From Alnus glutinosa (taxonomy: Eukaryota; Streptophyta; Magnoliopsida; Fagales; Betulaceae): a stretch of 64,000 nucleotides of DNA. The stretch covers positions 5,165,001-5,229,000 of the forward strand of contig NC_084886.1 of assembly GCF_958979055.1 (NCBI RefSeq), written 5' to 3'. This document shows positions 46,801 to 56,698 of this stretch, piece by piece (positions within the stretch are counted from its first letter, which is position 1; each line of letters starts with the position of its first letter). The position numbers were made by a program, and so were the translations under genes. The notes below the pieces were generated by a model. That model was not told the DNA's origin and searched no databases. It was given only the letters and a program-made list of their open reading frames with translations.

Positions 46801-47913
46801 TTTTACTTTTATTTTATAATTATATCCAACCCCCTTAAATAAACATCCAGTTCCGTCCCTGAGTCTAAGTGTACATCACATGGAATCAAGTTTTGTAATT
46901 CATAGACCAAGCGATGTAAAAGACACGTTTACGGGGAGGGTGGTGTGACCACTCTCAATGGCTCAAGGGTGGCCCCAAATCATCAAGTGGAGCCCTGGGG
47001 TAGTCCCTAAGGGCTCGGGGAATGGGGATGGTCGCACCACATTTTTGGATGGCCAACCACCATCTTAGGGGTGGCCGGTCTACTCCCTCCCAACCACAAA
47101 GCTTAGCATTTTTTATTTTTTATTTTATTACTAACCTAACTCAAGTCAGACCGTTCGTTTGAATGAACCACTTTGATTCCTGGAGCTGGAATTGCAGTCC
47201 TTGGTCCATATCCTATGCAATTATCACAAACACTCGTCTTAGGTCCTGGGTTCTAGGTCTTATTGGTTTGGACCAAATTCTTTGAGTGATGTAATTGGAG
47301 ACAATTTGTTTGTTAAGGCTTTTTCATTTTCCCTTTTGTTTTTTATTTTTAAAATAAAAACATTAACAACAATTCAAAATACAAAACATTTTAAGAGTAC
47401 CGAAGAACATTTAAAAAAATAATTAAAAAAACAAAAAAAAACAAAAAAAAAACAACAACAACAACAAATTAGCCATTTTCTTCCCAATGTACATCAGAGA
47501 AATAAATAATGCTACATATTATCTTTATGTTTTTCTTTTGTCTTTTAAAATCATTATTGAATCAATTCATCAATTTTCAATCAAAGAATTGCAATATCTG
47601 ACTTTCAATATTCAATCATGGAATTGCATCACATGGAGCGAAAGATATCCAAATTTGATCTCACCTCAAAGGAAGATTCATGGAACCCATCGTCCGATTT
47701 AGAGCCGGAAACCACGCAGAGACTTCGTCGCTTGGTGGGGATTGAATTCCCGGGGAATGATGATTCCTTGAGGGAAACGAAGTTGCGGGATTTGGGTTGT
47801 AGAGGGAAGAAAGCGGAGGTGAGAGAATGAAGCGATGATGGGAAAGCCGATGAGTGAGAGGTGGCTTTGAACGTTGTTGAGTAGCACAACGAGAACATGG
47901 TGGAAGTTCTCAT
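40842..47913 (-). CDS. DUF1338 2-oxoadipate dioxygenase/decarboxylase, plastid-type (FLO7/HglS family)
   Basis: Non-heme Fe(II) enzyme family converting 2-oxoadipate to 2-hydroxyglutarate in lysine breakdown; rice FLO7 is a plastid member affecting endosperm starch. Exons: 47913-47665, 44241-44092, 43988-43773, 42390-42269, 42059-41896, 41335-41181, 40940-40842 (1155 nt, 384 aa), all phases agreeing. Exon 1 encodes a Ser/Thr/Lys-rich, acid-poor N terminus (MFSLCYSTTFKATSHSSAFP...) typical of a chloroplast transit peptide. Core blocks: FFRSVMASMETVYLNRNPTA, ICYDHLAFRTFGVNGYGID, ELRFPAKKLKALWFSPP, NKHAALASAIGSLTWGKPLY, LVNGYALNHATISTHRL, SYIEFAERLVLPQYK, FHRRDGFEVGNADKIFESTS. The His of YDHLAF, the His of LNHATISTH and the Glu of YIEFAERL are likely metal ligands. 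The start could be ATG 47913 or 47898. Exon 1 is assigned by its perfect GAG|GTGAGA phase-0 donor and composition, 3.4 kb away, so that join is less certain than the rest. Confidence 0.87.
42905..43540 (-). pseudogene. LINE relic in intron 3 of the DUF1338 gene
   Basis: The minus strand reads AAIVYNLWKQRNAFLHNNSP near 43500, the end of a LINE reverse-transcriptase region, then TEESILACIRWEV. The segment ends at about 42917 with AATGAAAGCTTTTATTCATCG plus A8, the same kind of tail as at 50852-50890. No intact ORF remains. Confidence 0.65.
44938..45035 (-). mobile_element. LINE 3'-tail fragment
   Basis: Read on the minus strand: TGTATACTTTTTATGTATTG, GAGCTATGCCCC, then AGTTTACTTATTAAAAAG. This is the usual end of the LINE family whose fuller copy is 45933-46632. 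In intron 1 of the DUF1338 gene. Confidence 0.5.
45933..46632 (-). mobile_element. 5'-truncated LINE with target-site duplications
   Basis: 700-bp insertion flanked by 23-bp direct repeats (45910-45932 and 46633-46655, core TTATATATGCTACAAA, one mismatch). The minus strand encodes the zinc-binding tail of a plant LINE reverse transcriptase: DHILLHCDVASALWNNIFSR, FGICWVMP, then ICIFWCIWRERNLRCFEN. The 3' end reads AAACTAAATTTACTTATCAA. It lies in intron 1 of the DUF1338 gene, antisense relative to the plus strand and sense to the gene. Confidence 0.85.
46656..47664. other. Rest of DUF1338 intron 1
   Basis: A-run (about 46687-46713), AT-rich unique-looking sequence, and a short stretch (about 47520-47570) resembling the interior of the foldback at 49723. 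No exon seen. Confidence 0.4.
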
Positions 47914-48306
47914 GGATTTGTTCTCTTTGTGTGATGATCCAACAGTAAGTTGCCACTCTATGTACCGATGTACACACGCAGTCTCAGTTTCAAATACTGT
48001 CTCTCTGTAATAAAAAATCATTAAAATGTACTTGCCTTGCTTTCACGCCTCCAAGTGCCTAGCTCTTTTTTATGCCACGTAATTTCGTTTTTTGTTGGTC
48101 CCCACCGCGAAAGGTTCAAAGGTCGGACCCAAGGATAAAGTACGTTTGCAGGCGTTCAGGATGTTTTTCATCGACGTGTATCTGAATGGGCCGTTTGATT
48201 GGATACGTAATATTACGTATTACACTTTTATTTCATGATTTTATGTGTCAGCATTTATTAGTCTTTAGATAAGCTCTTACTTAAAAAAAATAAAATAAAA
48301 TAAAAT

Positions 48307-49214
48307 ACAATTTAACCTTTCAAATTATCACTTTTTTTTGGGATGGCTCTTTAAACTACTAAAATTTACATTTTAACCATCTAAATTACCAAAGCTTTTA
48401 AAAAATACCCCTTTTGAAAAAATATTATTATAATACATCTGTCACGTGTCATTATTCAATTAAAAAAATAATAAAATAATTCAAAAAAAAAAACTAAAAA
48501 CTAAAAATTTTATTTCTTATTTTTTACTTTTCATCGGCTCGTTGATTTCGGTTGAGCTCAAGCTCGCCCCACTCTGAAAAATATCATCTACATGAGAGAA
48601 AAGCTTAAGATCATTGAGCCCCAAGTAGCTATTGGCTAATATTTTGAATGCCAAAAAATCATAGAGAGGAAAATGGATATAAACATCAACGAATAAGCTC
48701 ACGGCCGCTAATTTATCCATGAAAAACCGATCAAGGTCTTCCACAACAATGATAGACTTGCTCGTCGTTTGTAACAAAACAAAATTCAAATTGGAATCAT
48801 TCATAACCTTCGAAAGATTAATATCATAGACATCGAAGAATAAAAAATTAGCCATGTCCTCATTTAGAGAGGCGGTGACGAGTTTGCCAAGCTGCAGGTG
48901 TGCATCGTGCCCAATGACAATATTGGAAAGAAGCAGTACGTCATCCGTTCGATCGCAATATTTTTTTAAAATAAAATAAAATTTTAGTTTTTAATTTTTA
49001 ATTTTTAATTTTTGATTTTTTTTTTTTTGAATCTTTTCTTGAATTTTTTTTATTTTTTAATTAAAAAAGATACGTGGCAAGAATATTATGCAAATATTTC
49101 GTCAAAATGTGCATTTTTCAAAAGGTTTTAGTAGTTTGGGGGGTTAGAGTGCAATCTTTGGAAGTTTGAGGGGCCATCTGAAAAAATGGTAGTAGTTTGA
49201 GGGGTTAAATTATA
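48307..49214. mobile_element. Pack-MULE-like foldback element with captured AAA-ATPase fragment
   Basis: The left terminal repeat (about 48307-48525) and right one (about 48963-49214) are inverted copies over more than 200 bp at moderate identity. For example TTTAACCTTTCAAATTATCA on the left matches the complement of the right end, TTTAACCCCTCAAACTACTA; both contain a GATGGCTC/GATGGCCC block and a CACGTGTC/CACGTATC block. Between them lie about 440 bp of a cellular gene fragment on the minus strand. Long TIRs and a captured exon fit a Mutator-like Pack-MULE; the flanking A/T-rich sequence hides any 9-bp duplication. Confidence 0.7.
48517..48926 (-). pseudogene. AAA-ATPase (AATP1/ASD, BCS1-like) gene fragment
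   Basis: Minus-strand translation: MANFLFFDVYDINLSKV, then QTTSKSIIVVEDLDRFFMDK (Walker B, IVVEDLDR), then VDVYIHFPLYDFLAFKILAN, SYLGL, and IFQSGASLSSTEINEPM. This is the plant mitochondrial-AAA-ATPase-at-ER (AATP1/ASD) type. Between VSL and VDVYIHFP the sensor-1 and Arg-finger part is missing, and the P-loop region upstream is unrecognisable (only a trace, GKLVTASLNEDMANF). About 110 codons remain of a protein normally near 500 aa. It is a non-functional captured fragment. Confidence 0.75.
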
Positions 49215-49722
49215 TTTTTCTAAAAAAAAAAAAAATTAAAAACTGATGGACATTATTATTTCAGCCTAATAGAATAAAGGTGAAATATGATATAAATATA
49301 ATATATTACATTACTTTATTTGAAATATGAGTTCAAATGGAGATGAAATATTTTGTAGTTTCGGAATTAAATTGTATAGATTTGATTGTATATATATTGT
49401 TCTATGGTAAATTAAATATCGGAAAAGAGGGCTAATACATGACGTGCGACGTGCGAGAACATCATTATTTATTTTTTAAAATCAAGAGAACATCGTTATT
49501 TTGAATATTATTTTCTACTAAAAATCTAGCTTTAGAGTTTTTTTCTTTTGTATTTTAGATACTTAATTCTTTTTAAAATGATAAAAAAAAAATTAAAAAT
49601 TAAGACGTGTCTAACCGATAAAAATTAAAATCATTATGCTATCAGGCCATTGCTATTTTTATTTTTTTTTTAAATCATCATACAATTGCTAGTTAAGATC
49701 AATATTAATTATTAAAAATGTC

Positions 49723-49885
49723 GAGTAATTCTACATGCCATATAAATGTCCATCAAGTGTCTATCAAATGCTGAGGTAGCTTTTAAAATCATCATTGGGT
49801 ATGTGATTGATCAAATGGTGATTTTAAAAGTAATCTCATTATTTGATGGACACTTTATAAACATTTATATGACATAGAATTACTC
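49723..49885. mobile_element. Foldback MITE with GAGTAATTCTA ends
   Basis: Left end GAGTAATTCTACATGCCATA (continuing TAAATGT); the right end is the complement of GAGTAATTCTATGTCATATA. The inner TTTTAAAATCATCATTGG also pairs with GGTGATTTTAAAA. 163 bp, non-coding. Confidence 0.85.
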
Positions 49886-50584
49886 AAAAATGTCCGACAT
49901 TTATTACGAAAAACACTCTCATTAACGTGGATTATGATCCTCTCAAATTAATTTGTTCGAATTTGAAAAAACTCGAGCAAGTGATCGTGAATTATCATTT
50001 ATGAGACCAGGGGTGTAGCCAATATTTGGGATTTGGAGGGTAAAATTGAAAGACAAAAAAATATTTGGGGGGCCAAACTAAAAAAAAAAAAATTTAAGAG
50101 TAAAAATTTTAATTTTAATTTTTTAAAGGAAAAACCTCGGGGCTTTAGGGGCCAAGCCCCCCAAGTCTCAAATTAGCTCCACCCCTGTTAATGAAACCTA
50201 CCTGACAAAATAAAATTTGAGCTGCTCAACACTTGTCCGGTTAAGTAAGTTTCATAAATAATCTATTATAATTACCTATTTAAATTATCTCAAATAACAT
50301 ATATTTTGAAAGGATAATGATCCAACAACCTTTTCTTTGGTACCACTCACCTCCCATGTTAGCCATATTGACCCAGTAAGTTGACCTATTTAGTCCACAA
50401 CTCTAATTCAAATCCAATACGCAACGTCATTGTTGTTGATATCCAACGTAATAGGCTTCTTACGGATAAGATTATTTTCGTGACGTGGAGACAAATTATT
50501 CCATAGATTATATTTTATAAATTCAATAGTATATAAATTGACACATGATAAATATATTATTAAATTTTTTAAAATGCTTTTAAA

Positions 50585-50740
50585 GAGTAATTTTACAAGT
50601 AATTACTGTGTCTATTCAATAATGAGATGACTTTTAAAATTATTATTTGATCAAAATTTAATAATAATTAAGCACGAGTTGATAATTTTAAAAGTCACAT
50701 CATTATTAAAATGACACAAAAAATTGTTGTAACATTACTC
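50585..50740. mobile_element. Second GAGTAAT-family foldback MITE
   Basis: Ends GAGTAATTTTACAA and the complement of GAGTAATGTTACAA. The interior (GACTTTTAAAATTATTATTTG ... AATTTTAAAAGTCACATCA) is the same design as the element at 49723, 0.7 kb away. Confidence 0.8.
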
Positions 50741-50851
50741 GGGTTTAAATGGCATGAACACCATTAAATACAACAATGTAAAATATAGACAGTCAAATAA
50801 TTTATATTTGTTTCACTCTAAACAGATAATATATATATATATATATATTTC

Positions 50852-51700
50852 TTTTTTTTGTGGAAAAGTTAAGCTTTCATTAAAACACGAAGAGGGGTAC
50901 GTAAACCACTATAAAGGTGTACAAATTCTATCACCACAAATGTGTGCACCCAACCTGATCAAAACAGAACTCAGGCAAATACAGTAGATTGCTACACATA
51001 AAACCAAGCCAACCAGAATAATGCATTTGCGCTAACATATAACTTTGCTTGATCTGGGAGTCGGTCACACAGTCTGGGTTAAAAGCACTGACCAAGTTAA
51101 TAATCACAAAGCAACCTGTCAATTGAAAGACAAACAAAACAAAACAGAAAAACTCACACAAAAATTGCCCTCCATAAAAAACCTCCACCACACGTGCCGT
51201 CTCGGAACAGCCCCACAACAGACTTTCACCAACATCCTCCGATTGCCGCCAGCCACAGCCTCAAAGGACGGAGCGTGGTCATACACGCACAGTCCCAAGT
51301 GAAAAACACCTAGGCGCGTAGTCAACACACCTCACCACCGCCGTAGAAAGCGGATCTCGGACCAGAAGACGGTGGTGAATACAGTTGGAAGACGCGTGTC
51401 AAGCTGAAGACGGTCGAAAAGCGCATATCATGCCTTCAAAAAATGTGGAAAAAGAAGAACCCGGCCAAACTCCACCATCGACACTCCAGGGCAGCCCTTT
51501 TCCATCAGGCACCTCACAAGCAAGCTTTCATGTCAAAACAAATAACAAGAAAATAGCATAGCCCAAACGGACTATTAGAAACAAACACCCACAACCGGAT
51601 CTAATCAAATAAACAGAAACTCCACAACCTTAGTGATTAGAAGACTCAAACCTCCGCAAGAAAAACCCTAGATATGAACAAAAACCCCTTAGCCTAAGGA
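50852..51700 (-). mobile_element. Probable LINE/retroposon relic
   Basis: The low-coordinate end, read on the minus strand, is TTTTAATGAAAGCTTAACTT then CCACAAAAAAAAG, like the tail at 42917. Next to it is an AT microsatellite (about 50829-50848). The body is GC-richer than the surroundings but gives no diagnostic domain; the upper limit is arbitrary. Confidence 0.4.
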
Positions 51701-51848
51701 GACCAAGAGACCCCATCTTATTTCTTAGTTCTTCATAATAGGCAATCATATGGTCAACAAACTCAATTATATCAATGCGGTAATCATGGAGAGCATTATT
51801 CACCATTCTTTCCGAGAAGTTCTGCGGGCAGAGGAATGTTTCATGTAT

Positions 51849-51949
51849 ATAACAAATGTACACATTTTGTACACAAAAGTTGATATGAAAATGGTTTTTT
51901 TTTTTTAAAAAAAAATATTGGGTGTCAACTTTTGTGTACATTTGTTATG
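51849..51949. mobile_element. Small foldback element
   Basis: ATAACAAATGTACACA ... ACACAAAAGTTG on the left pairs with CAACTTTTGTGTACATTTGTTAT on the right, around a T13/A9 centre. About 100 bp. Confidence 0.65.
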
Positions 51950-53527
51950 CCTTGACAGAAATTTATTATTATTTGATTTGTATAAAATTTAATACAACCT
52001 ACAAATAAGAGTGACATGTGTCATTTAAATATGTAAAAAATACATATTTACTTCTCACGTGTTAATCTTATATGTGGGTTATATGAAATTTCTTACAAAT
52101 TAGTTTGTAAGAAATTTTTGCCCTATATATTAATAGTTTGTACTTTTTACAATTTAAAAAACACATGTCACTTCTAGAGCCTAGAGCTAGTTTGTAAGAG
52201 TTTTTTAAAAGCTAGTTTGTAGAAAAATTGTGTCCGTCCAGGAATAAAGTTTGAAGCCTTTTAACGAATCTCAAAATCTTGAACATTAAACCCTAAACCC
52301 TATTCTGACCTTGTTTGTTAATTTTTTTTTTCTTTTTATTTTTAAAATAAAAACATTAGCATGCAATTTAAAATATAAAACACTTCAAACCTTTTTTATA
52401 TATGTATATCACGTTAAAAAAAATTTCCAAACAAAAAAGAAAAGAGAAGAAAAACACATCAACAAATGAATTGAAGCTTTTAGATTGAACAAATTTGAAT
52501 GAAATCTATTTTGAAAGACACTAGAAAGGGGATCGTTTGGACATAGCAGATCCAATTCTGTCTATGGAAGGTACTGAGAAATGAGAATCTTCTCCGCAAC
52601 AATTCCAGCCGCGCTTGCTCGTCACGTCTTTCCAATTTGAGAATACCTTCCATGAAGATGAGCCATAAACCTCTTATTTTATAGTAGCTAACTATAAGTA
52701 GACAAGTCATTAAAAACAAAAAAATACAATAAATATGAAAACACTTAATTTTTTAAAGCAAATTGAAGATTGAAGATTTTTAGACACTTCACCAGAATAT
52801 GGTGGCTTTGGGTGGTGGTCTTTTCCCCTTGATTTTATATTTCCTCAGTTTTCTTAGCAAATCTAGTGGGGTGATGGGGTATTTGCAAGGAAGAAAACTA
52901 AAAAAGTGCTATTTTGTCAATTAGTTTTGTTTTCTTGGTAGATCCAGCCGAATGCTGGCACCGAAATCCACGGAGTCACCGCCGGAATACGCCAGAGTCC
53001 ATAGCCGTAATCCGCCTCTTGGAGCTTGTTCTTGTCAAGGAGTTTTGATGGGTAGTTGAGAATCTCAAATTTGGAGTTGAAAAAGATTGTGAAGGATTAA
53101 ATTCTAAGAGTTTTTGGGTTTGGGAGGGTGAGGAAAAACATGGGTTGGGCTGTTTTGAGAAAGAGCTTGTGAAGGCTATTAATGGTGGTGATACATAGCT
53201 TAGAGGAATGAAGTTTGAAGAATGGAAGATAGACGAGCACAGAGTCATGGTGGCAGTAATATTTGACTGGTTTGGATGGCTGGTTTGGTTGAAAGATCCG
53301 GTGTTTTTATCCTATTTTTTTGTTATAATATTTTTTCTGATGTGTCAAATTTTTACTGGATACTATAAAAGTAGTATTTTACAACCCATCCTTATAGAAG
53401 GGACTCTCTTCTAATTTTTCTTTGCAAACGCTCCTATCCCAATAGTTTCATACAGTAAGCCAAATTTTCATCGCATGGCCTAATTAATATAATAATATTT
53501 TTAATGAATTATTTTATTTTTTGTAAT

Positions 53528-53565
<38 letters not shown>

Positions 53566-53665
53566 TTTCATGAATTATTTTACTTTTTTGTAATTGATAT
53601 ATATCTATCTAAACAAATAATAAAAGAAACAATAAAATCATTGTATTGACAATTAAACATGCAAT
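51950..53665. other. Spacer without a recognised gene
   Basis: Two stretches keep open frames (about 52480-52719 minus, MEGILKLERRDEQARLELLR; and 52976-53248 on both strands) but match no family I know. A duplicated block of about 65 bp (53504-53536 and 53570-53605) surrounds an AT microsatellite (53530-53561). Confidence 0.35.
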
Positions 53666-53762
53666 GAGTAGTTCAATCGGTTGGAGATCACGTCTCATAA
53701 AGTAGAGGTTACTAGTTTGAATCCCTTCTCCTCCTCTTGTGTGGACATGTAAAAAAAAATAA
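53666..53762 (+). mobile_element. tRNA-derived SINE (Au-like)
   Basis: Contains an A-box-like TAGTTCAATCGGTTGG and a B-box-like AGTTTGAATCCC, followed by CTCCTCCTCTTGTGTGGACATGT and an A-rich tail. The TTGTGTGGACATGT ending is typical of Au-type plant SINEs. Flanking repeats AATTAAACATGCAAT (53651-53665) and AATTAAACACACAAT (53763-53777) are a 13/15 match. Confidence 0.75.
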
Positions 53763-54074
53763 AATTAAACACACAATATCATATTGCTCGGAGAGAATTT
53801 TTATTTATATTTTTAAAAAAGAAAATGAACAGTAATAAATACGTGAAAATAATGTAAAAATATGTTATTTTAAGTTTTGAGATATTATTATATGGGATTT
53901 TTTTTTCTTTTTCTTTTTCTTTTTTGTTGGGAAATTTTGGTGGTCCGCGTACGGGCTTTTCAGTTTAATTAAAGGCTTCAATAGCTTCCAGGAAATTTGT
54001 CATTTTATTTTGTTTAGACAATATTACCCTTCTCCGGTTTCGTGGCCATTTCGTCCCCACGCGCTTTTCTCTCC

Positions 54075-54082
54075 TATAAATA
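54075..54082 (+). promoter_or_regulatory. TATA box of HIR1
   Basis: TATAAATA in a locally GC-richer promoter. About 85 bases downstream a leader exon ends at GAAG|GTGAGC (54169/54170). Spacing to a start site near 54105 is normal for plant promoters. Confidence 0.65.
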
Positions 54083-54169
54083 CCGGATAGAATTTGTAAA
54101 TAATTTTGTCTTTATTACGATTCTCCGAGCCCTGTTTTCCCTCGAAGTTCGGACCTCAGAGTTCTGAAG

Positions 54170-56691
54170 GTGAGCAAGCACATTTATATGAATTCAGGGA
54201 ACTGTAGCTAATTTCCCGCTTTCTTTTGCCCGTATGCACTTCGATCTCAGAGATACCACTGCACCAGTGTGCAACATTCCTTGAAAATTCGCTCTGTGAT
54301 GGATCACTGAGAGGCTTTCGTAATTTATAGATACGATTCTGATTTATGTATTTGCTGTAAATCACACGCATGACCTTAAATATTCTAATTTGTATGTATT
54401 CAATTGTTTTTTCCTGGTGTTCTATTCACTTCCTATTTTTTTAATGAATTGTGTATAATATAATTTTGGCCTCAGAAGTTCTGGTTGTTGAATTATTTTA
54501 ATTGAACAAGAGTTGTTTACTAGTAATTTATATGGTTGACCACTTCAACGTTGAATTTTTGTGCTGTTCAGGTTGAATGGTATTTGCTTTGCTTCTTAAC
54601 ATGTAATTTTGTGTAGATCATAAAATTTTTTAGGATAACTTCACTTATAATTCTCGGTCTTTTATTACTTTTAAAAAAAGGTTTTAAAATATCAATTTAG
54701 AGTTTTCATCTTTCAATTTTTTTTTTTTTTTAATTTTAATGATCCGTTAGAATTTTCCGCTACATTTTGTCAAAAATTTCAAAGTACCCCTATTTTTTTT
54801 ATGGGAAAAAAAAAAAAAAAATTGCTGAGATTTAGGTATTGGTCAGAATTTAATAGAATTTACAAAAATACCTATATCTGAATCTCTGAAAATTTGAGTA
54901 CATTTTTTTAAAAGTGATGAAAGATCAAGGGCTATAATTGAAGTTTTCCCAAATTTGTATATGATTCTCTTGGGCTGTTTCTGTATTCTCTTTATCTTTG
55001 GAAACATTTGGGTTCATTGAAAACCTTGATTACGAGTTGAGCTTGAACTTTCTTCTCTAGATTGCAGGTGAATTATTGCTGTTTCCTTGTCTTCCAGATG
55101 ATCTCAATCCATGGCTTATGTTGATGTAAATCTAGACAGTTTTAGGATGTGTATGTTATTGATACATCATATATGGAAGGAGAATATATGCGTTAGGCTG
55201 TTACTTATTGTTTAGATCTCTGAGATTAGGGGATAAAGAGTTCTAGTATCTTCCAGTTTCATGGTTAGAGTGGCATGAGCTTTATGAATTCACTGTTGAG
55301 TATTGTTCTTCTTTGGCAATTTCATTGAGAGGCTGCTTGTTGATTTTTGGTTATAACAGGCGGTTCTGAACACGCTGCCTGGCTGAGCATTATGGGGTTG
55401 CTTCTTTAAGATGAAGTCAACCCATCTTAAATTCAGTGCTATTATAATTGTTGCAGCATGAAATGTTCTTTGTCGACCATTTCGTTGCTAGGTTGCTTGA
55501 TGATATTGTTTTAATGGCTCCCAGAAACAACCGGGCTGATCTGATGTCATTGATGACTATATAAGTTTGGTCAATGTTTGTTTGGTCATCAATCTGAAAA
55601 TATGATTTCTTCACAGCGACTTCATGTTAAAGTGTTTTTCTAAACTTGTCTTGTTATAATTATATTTACGAAATCTCTATTTGTCTTATACTTTTTCTTT
55701 ATATTATCTGCCGATGCATATTGTTGGTTTATTCTTTCCTTTTAATTAGCAATGAGTTTGACTAAAGGCAAGCTTTGTGGCTTGTTCTATTAGATGGTGA
55801 GATAGAATTGCTTGGTCCCGCTGCTACCTGGGGAAGTGGTTTTTTCTCTTAGTATATATAGTGCTTCTTTCATATAACCAGAATCAGATTGAAATTGATT
55901 GGCTTTAGATATCATTAGAAAAAAGGTAACATCATTTATCCTTTTTGATCCTTTTTTTCTTTCCCCAAAAATTTTAAAAACGATTGATGTTTTCCATTTT
56001 TGGTTTTGCCATCCTGGTTGGAGGCTGTATGACATGTTGCGTTTTATTTGAATGAGTGACCCAAGCTTAAATGTTAAGCAACTGTTATGAGGCTTTTGAG
56101 TTTCTGAAATTGTGGTTCTTCTTTTGTTACAGTTGGAGATCGCTTACTTCTAGCAATATTGAAGGACTAGTACCTTTTGCCTACTAAATTTTTATTTTAT
56201 TTTATTTTTGAGATTTCAGACTATTAGTGACATTTTTATATCTGAACTTGTTGCAAGTTGTTGATTATGGTTAAAGGATGTGGTCACGATCTCGTTGAAA
56301 AATTAATTATGTAATTAGTTGCACTTGCAGGTTGATATAATTCTTCTTTTTTCTTTTTCTCAAATATTTTCTGTTTTCATCTTTTTCTAACTGTCTGGAA
56401 ACCAATTGAGTCACTATTTTCTTTTAAGGAGGCTTTCATGCAGGTGCAGTAAGGAAGTAACAGTTATTTACAATTAAATCAATTAGCATGTGGAGATTTG
56501 TGTTTTTTCGTCTATTATTGAAGGTTGTTGTGGTTATTGTTGTATTCATTTATTTATGTAGGCTTCTTTTTTTCTTTTTTTTCATCTCTTCCATGAGGAC
56601 TGCATACCTTTTTAAATCTTTTACCAATTGTGCATGTTCAAGATTGCTTTTATATTATAATTGTTTTCATAACTGTTTCTATACTTTGTAG
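54170..56691 (+). other. Long 5'-leader intron of HIR1
   Basis: GTGAGC donor at 54170; the ACTTTGTAG acceptor ends at 56691, seven bases before the start codon. 2.5 kb if spliced as one intron; other untranslated exons inside cannot be excluded. It contains a foldback element (54630-54953). No coding sequence is supported. Confidence 0.6.
54630..54953. mobile_element. Foldback element in the HIR1 leader intron
   Basis: TAACTTCACTTATAATTCTC plus GGTCTTTTATTACTTTTAAA on the left pairs with AAAAGTGATGAAAGATCAAG plus GGCTATAATTGAAGTTTTCC on the right. About 320 bp, AT-rich and non-coding. Confidence 0.65.
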
Positions 56692-56698
56692 AATAAAA

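Noticed and set aside
47618-47830. Plus-strand frames over 47618-47830
   Set aside because: Shadows of the DUF1338 first exon, which is supported on the minus strand by its donor and joins in phase.
52976-53248. Minus-strand Ser-rich frame as the transit-peptide exon of the DUF1338 gene
   Set aside because: It has no phase-0 donor fitting the next exon. The exon at 47665-47913 has one, is closer, and has the right composition.
53666-53740. A functional tRNA gene
   Set aside because: A and B boxes are degenerate, no cloverleaf acceptor stem closes, and an A-rich tail with flanking duplications shows a SINE.
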